From contig JAFZRE010000036.1 in assembly GCA_017620015.1 (NCBI GenBank), positions 54,121 through 118,120 on the forward strand: a DNA stretch of 64,000 nucleotides, in the 5' to 3' direction. Numbering within the stretch: position 1 is the first letter of the stretch; each line of letters opens with the position of its first letter. The notes under the pieces are model-generated. The model was not told the DNA's origin, made no database searches, and saw only the letters and a program-made list of their open reading frames with translations. The position numbers were made by a program, and so were the translations under genes. This document shows, in pieces, positions 62,139-64,000 of the stretch. This DNA is from Bacteroidales bacterium (lineage in GTDB: Bacteria; Bacteroidota; Bacteroidia; Bacteroidales; ML635J-15).

Positions 62139-63236
62139 CTATTTCACCGTAATCCTTCTTCCTTTCCACTTCGGTCTATAAAACAACGATGCAACGGCTA
62201 CTGAAACTATGTATAGCGGATGTAAGAGTGTGAGTGGTAGAATTGCCCACCATAGTTTTCCACGGTGGTAAAAATGCAAAACATACACAATAAAATATGT
62301 GTCAACGGCATTCTTCATAAACAGCAAGCAGAAGAACACTATAAAATATATCGGACAGATACAGCCTGCAACGAATGAGGCAATAAGTGTCAGTGACATT
62401 AGGAAAACGGTTGCGGAAACGAAGATTGCAAACGGATTCTTGTAACCGCCAGCCTTCGATGCCCACCTTACCCTTTGTGCAAAAAATCCTCCAAGTCCTT
62501 CGGGAGACTGAGTTTCGACTATACATTTTTCGTTCTGAACAAATCCGACCTTGTATTTGCTGTCGGCATAATGAAGCAGAAAAACATCGTCGCCCGACGA
62601 ATATTTCTTGTTTAGGTCGGCTTCGGCATAGACTTTTCTTTCGACGGCAAAGTTGGCTCCGTTGCACATAAAAGGCTTGTTCATAAAGAAGCCTGCCGCA
62701 CCGCTACCCGTGAGCGAAAGAAATTCCAACTGCACTATGCCATTGAAAAAGCCTTTGCCGTTGGAGTAACAAACTGGTCCGCACGCCATTGCGTATTTCT
62801 TACCGAGCATTTCCGCGATGATTGTTTCTATGCACTCTCTTTTCAGAATGCAGTCGGCATCGGTGAAATACAATATTTCGCCAGATGACTTTTCGTAGCC
62901 TAATTTCAATGCCGCCTTCTTGCCCACAATCTCATCGGATGCATCTATGACCTTAATTCGAGAATCATGATACGATTTTGCAACTGCCAACGAATTGTCT
63001 TCGCTGTGGTCGTTTACAAGTATGATTTCCAACTTGCCATACGACTGTGCCAAAAGGCTTTCGACAAGTGCTGGAAGATTTTTCTCCTCGTTGCGAAAAG
63101 CCACGATTACGCTTACCAAAGGGGGATTATCGACAGAAATACGTGTTGCTGGTTCATCCTCATCGCGCCAATGATAACAGAATGCCAAAATCAGCAGCGA
63201 ATATATTATTGTTATTATGGCAAAGGTGATAATCAT
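62139..63236 (-). CDS. Family 2 glycosyltransferase, membrane-bound
   Basis: 365 residues. An N-terminal membrane helix (1 to about 20), then a GT2 domain: PPLVSVIVAFRNEEKNLPALVESLL, ILVNDHSEDNS, YFTDADC (DxD metal site) and QRVRWASKAGGY (QxxRW). Two to three C-terminal membrane helices (from about 265). Related to processive synthases such as hyaluronan/chitin-like GT2 but without clear assignment of sugar or acceptor. Begins 2 bases after the T9SS protein at 63239, so they are co-transcribed. Confidence 0.88.
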   Translation of the reverse strand: MIITFAIITIIYSLLILAFCYHWRDEDEPATRISVDNPPLVSVIVAFRNEEKNLPALVESLLAQSYGKLEIILVNDHSEDNSLAVAKSYHDSRIKVIDASDEIVGKKAALKLGYEKSSGEILYFTDADCILKRECIETIIAEMLGKKYAMACGPVCYSNGKGFFNGIVQLEFLSLTGSGAAGFFMNKPFMCNGANFAVERKVYAEADLNKKYSSGDDVFLLHYADSKYKVGFVQNEKCIVETQSPEGLGGFFAQRVRWASKAGGYKNPFAIFVSATVFLMSLTLIASFVAGCICPIYFIVFFCLLFMKNAVDTYFIVYVLHFYHRGKLWWAILPLTLLHPLYIVSVAVASLFYRPKWKGRRITVK

Positions 63237-63238
63237 CT

Positions 63239-64000
63239 CTAATATTTTACGAATTTACCAACATGATACATTCCCATATAATATATCACAATGGTGTACA
63301 TCCCATCGGGATATTGCGACACATCAATACTATATGAGGAATCGTTGCTGTTGCCATCGTATAGCACAGTACCAAGCATACTGAATACCTTTATGTTATA
63401 TTCACCAGCAATAGTTTCGGGAATTTCTACATTTACAAAGTCGCAGGCAGGGTTGGGATAAATATCACTAGGTGTAATCCATTCCGAATTTTTGTGAACA
63501 ATATCGCAATTTACTGGATTGCATCCACATTCTGGATATAATGAATATACTAAAGTATCATTAAATAAGATACAACTTGTTGGTAATAAATCTGATGGAA
63601 CCAAATCGCCAAAAATACCATATGATGGACCAAAACCTTCAACACACCTATCGTAATGTTCAAACCTTGCACCAAACGTTCTATAATGTCCATCGGGAAT
63701 TGTAGCTAAATGTATTATTTTACGCCCTTGATAATAGGTTATGGAATCAACTACATATTTTAAATCATAGCAATATGGTTGAGAATAAACAAAAGTATCT
63801 CCGACTTCATGACTCATTGTAAAAACAAGTTGTTCTTCCATGTCATATTCATTATATCTAAACACATCTCCTGTTGCAGTATCCTCTCTAAAATAAAAGT
63901 CGCTATAAAAAGGCATCATTGGCATAAAAATTTTTTGATATGATTTTTCATTTATCAGGACAGTATCAGAGCGTAGAGCATATACTGGATCATTTCTGTA
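63239..64000 (-). CDS. T9SS-exported protein, 5' partial
   Basis: The frame is open to the window edge (RNDPVYALRSDTVLINEKSYQKIF precedes the first ATG at 63925), so the start is outside. Visible are about 254 residues: a beta-rich stretch with a LYPECGCNPVNC motif, and a T9SS type-A sorting domain (PSDIYPNPACDFVNVEIPE, ending FVKY). Similar exported proteins occur widely in Bacteroidales with no known role. Followed after 2 bases by the glycosyltransferase gene. Confidence 0.8.
   Translation of the reverse strand, partial: YRNDPVYALRSDTVLINEKSYQKIFMPMMPFYSDFYFREDTATGDVFRYNEYDMEEQLVFTMSHEVGDTFVYSQPYCYDLKYVVDSITYYQGRKIIHLATIPDGHYRTFGARFEHYDRCVEGFGPSYGIFGDLVPSDLLPTSCILFNDTLVYSLYPECGCNPVNCDIVHKNSEWITPSDIYPNPACDFVNVEIPETIAGEYNIKVFSMLGTVLYDGNSNDSSYSIDVSQYPDGMYTIVIYYMGMYHVGKFVKY

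Overview
The window looks like a chromosomal segment from a member of the Bacteroidota, most likely an uncultured Bacteroidales. The evidence is: six proteins with type IX secretion (T9SS) type-A C-terminal sorting domains (YPNP motif); a SusC-like TonB receptor paired with a DUF4249 lipoprotein; FISUMP and IPExxxVDY family proteins; and promoters of the Bacteroides -7 type (TAnnTTTG) rather than sigma-70 -10 boxes. I see no rRNA, tRNA, CRISPR array or transposase gene.

Layout. 1-9063: a giant T9SS mosaic adhesin (5' end outside the window) and a secreted M1 peptidase. 9348-16729: housekeeping and envelope genes: queA, an OsmC protein, a hotdog thioesterase, a PrsW protease, a TPR protein, ribD, a CPBP protease, and a lipoprotein built from the periplasmic domain of SecD. 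16718-29681, mostly minus strand: a GNAT enzyme, a T9SS surface protein with a G8 tract near its start, a 17-residue-repeat protein, DUF4159, xseB, guaA with a phosphoribosyltransferase, an AAA ATPase, and the DUF4249/TonB pair. 29954-36523, plus strand: a small membrane protein, the P5C dehydrogenase, a three-repeat Cys protein, and a TolB-like/outer-membrane-barrel fusion. 36683-39477, minus: envelope proteins including an exported zinc-ribbon/OmpA fusion. 39981-44664, plus: a GH3/beta-lactamase fusion, a small outer-membrane barrel, and an adenosine-kinase-like PfkB enzyme. 44733-50511: an AT-rich metalloprotease/lipoprotein operon flanked by copies of the kinase 3' end. 50696-64000: lamin-tail T9SS-type protein, lipoproteins, a TPR-PP2C phosphatase/flippase/IPExxxVDY operon, a RhuM-PLD protein, an ABC-F ATPase, a family 2 glycosyltransferase and a partial T9SS protein.

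The intergenic DNA is unusually structured. Several distinct families of short repeats sit between genes: a 270-300 bp element with about 17-20 bp terminal inverted repeats (two copies); palindromes around TTCGACAAGCTCAG (five sites, one of them inside the ribD reading frame); CTAACAG palindromes just after stop codons; arrays of micro-hairpins whose arms differ while the flanks stay constant; and GTAGCGG hairpins. Two genes (the kinase and the glycosyltransferase) have a second copy of their last codons nearby. Together with the standalone SecD-domain lipoprotein, these are the most interesting parts of the window.
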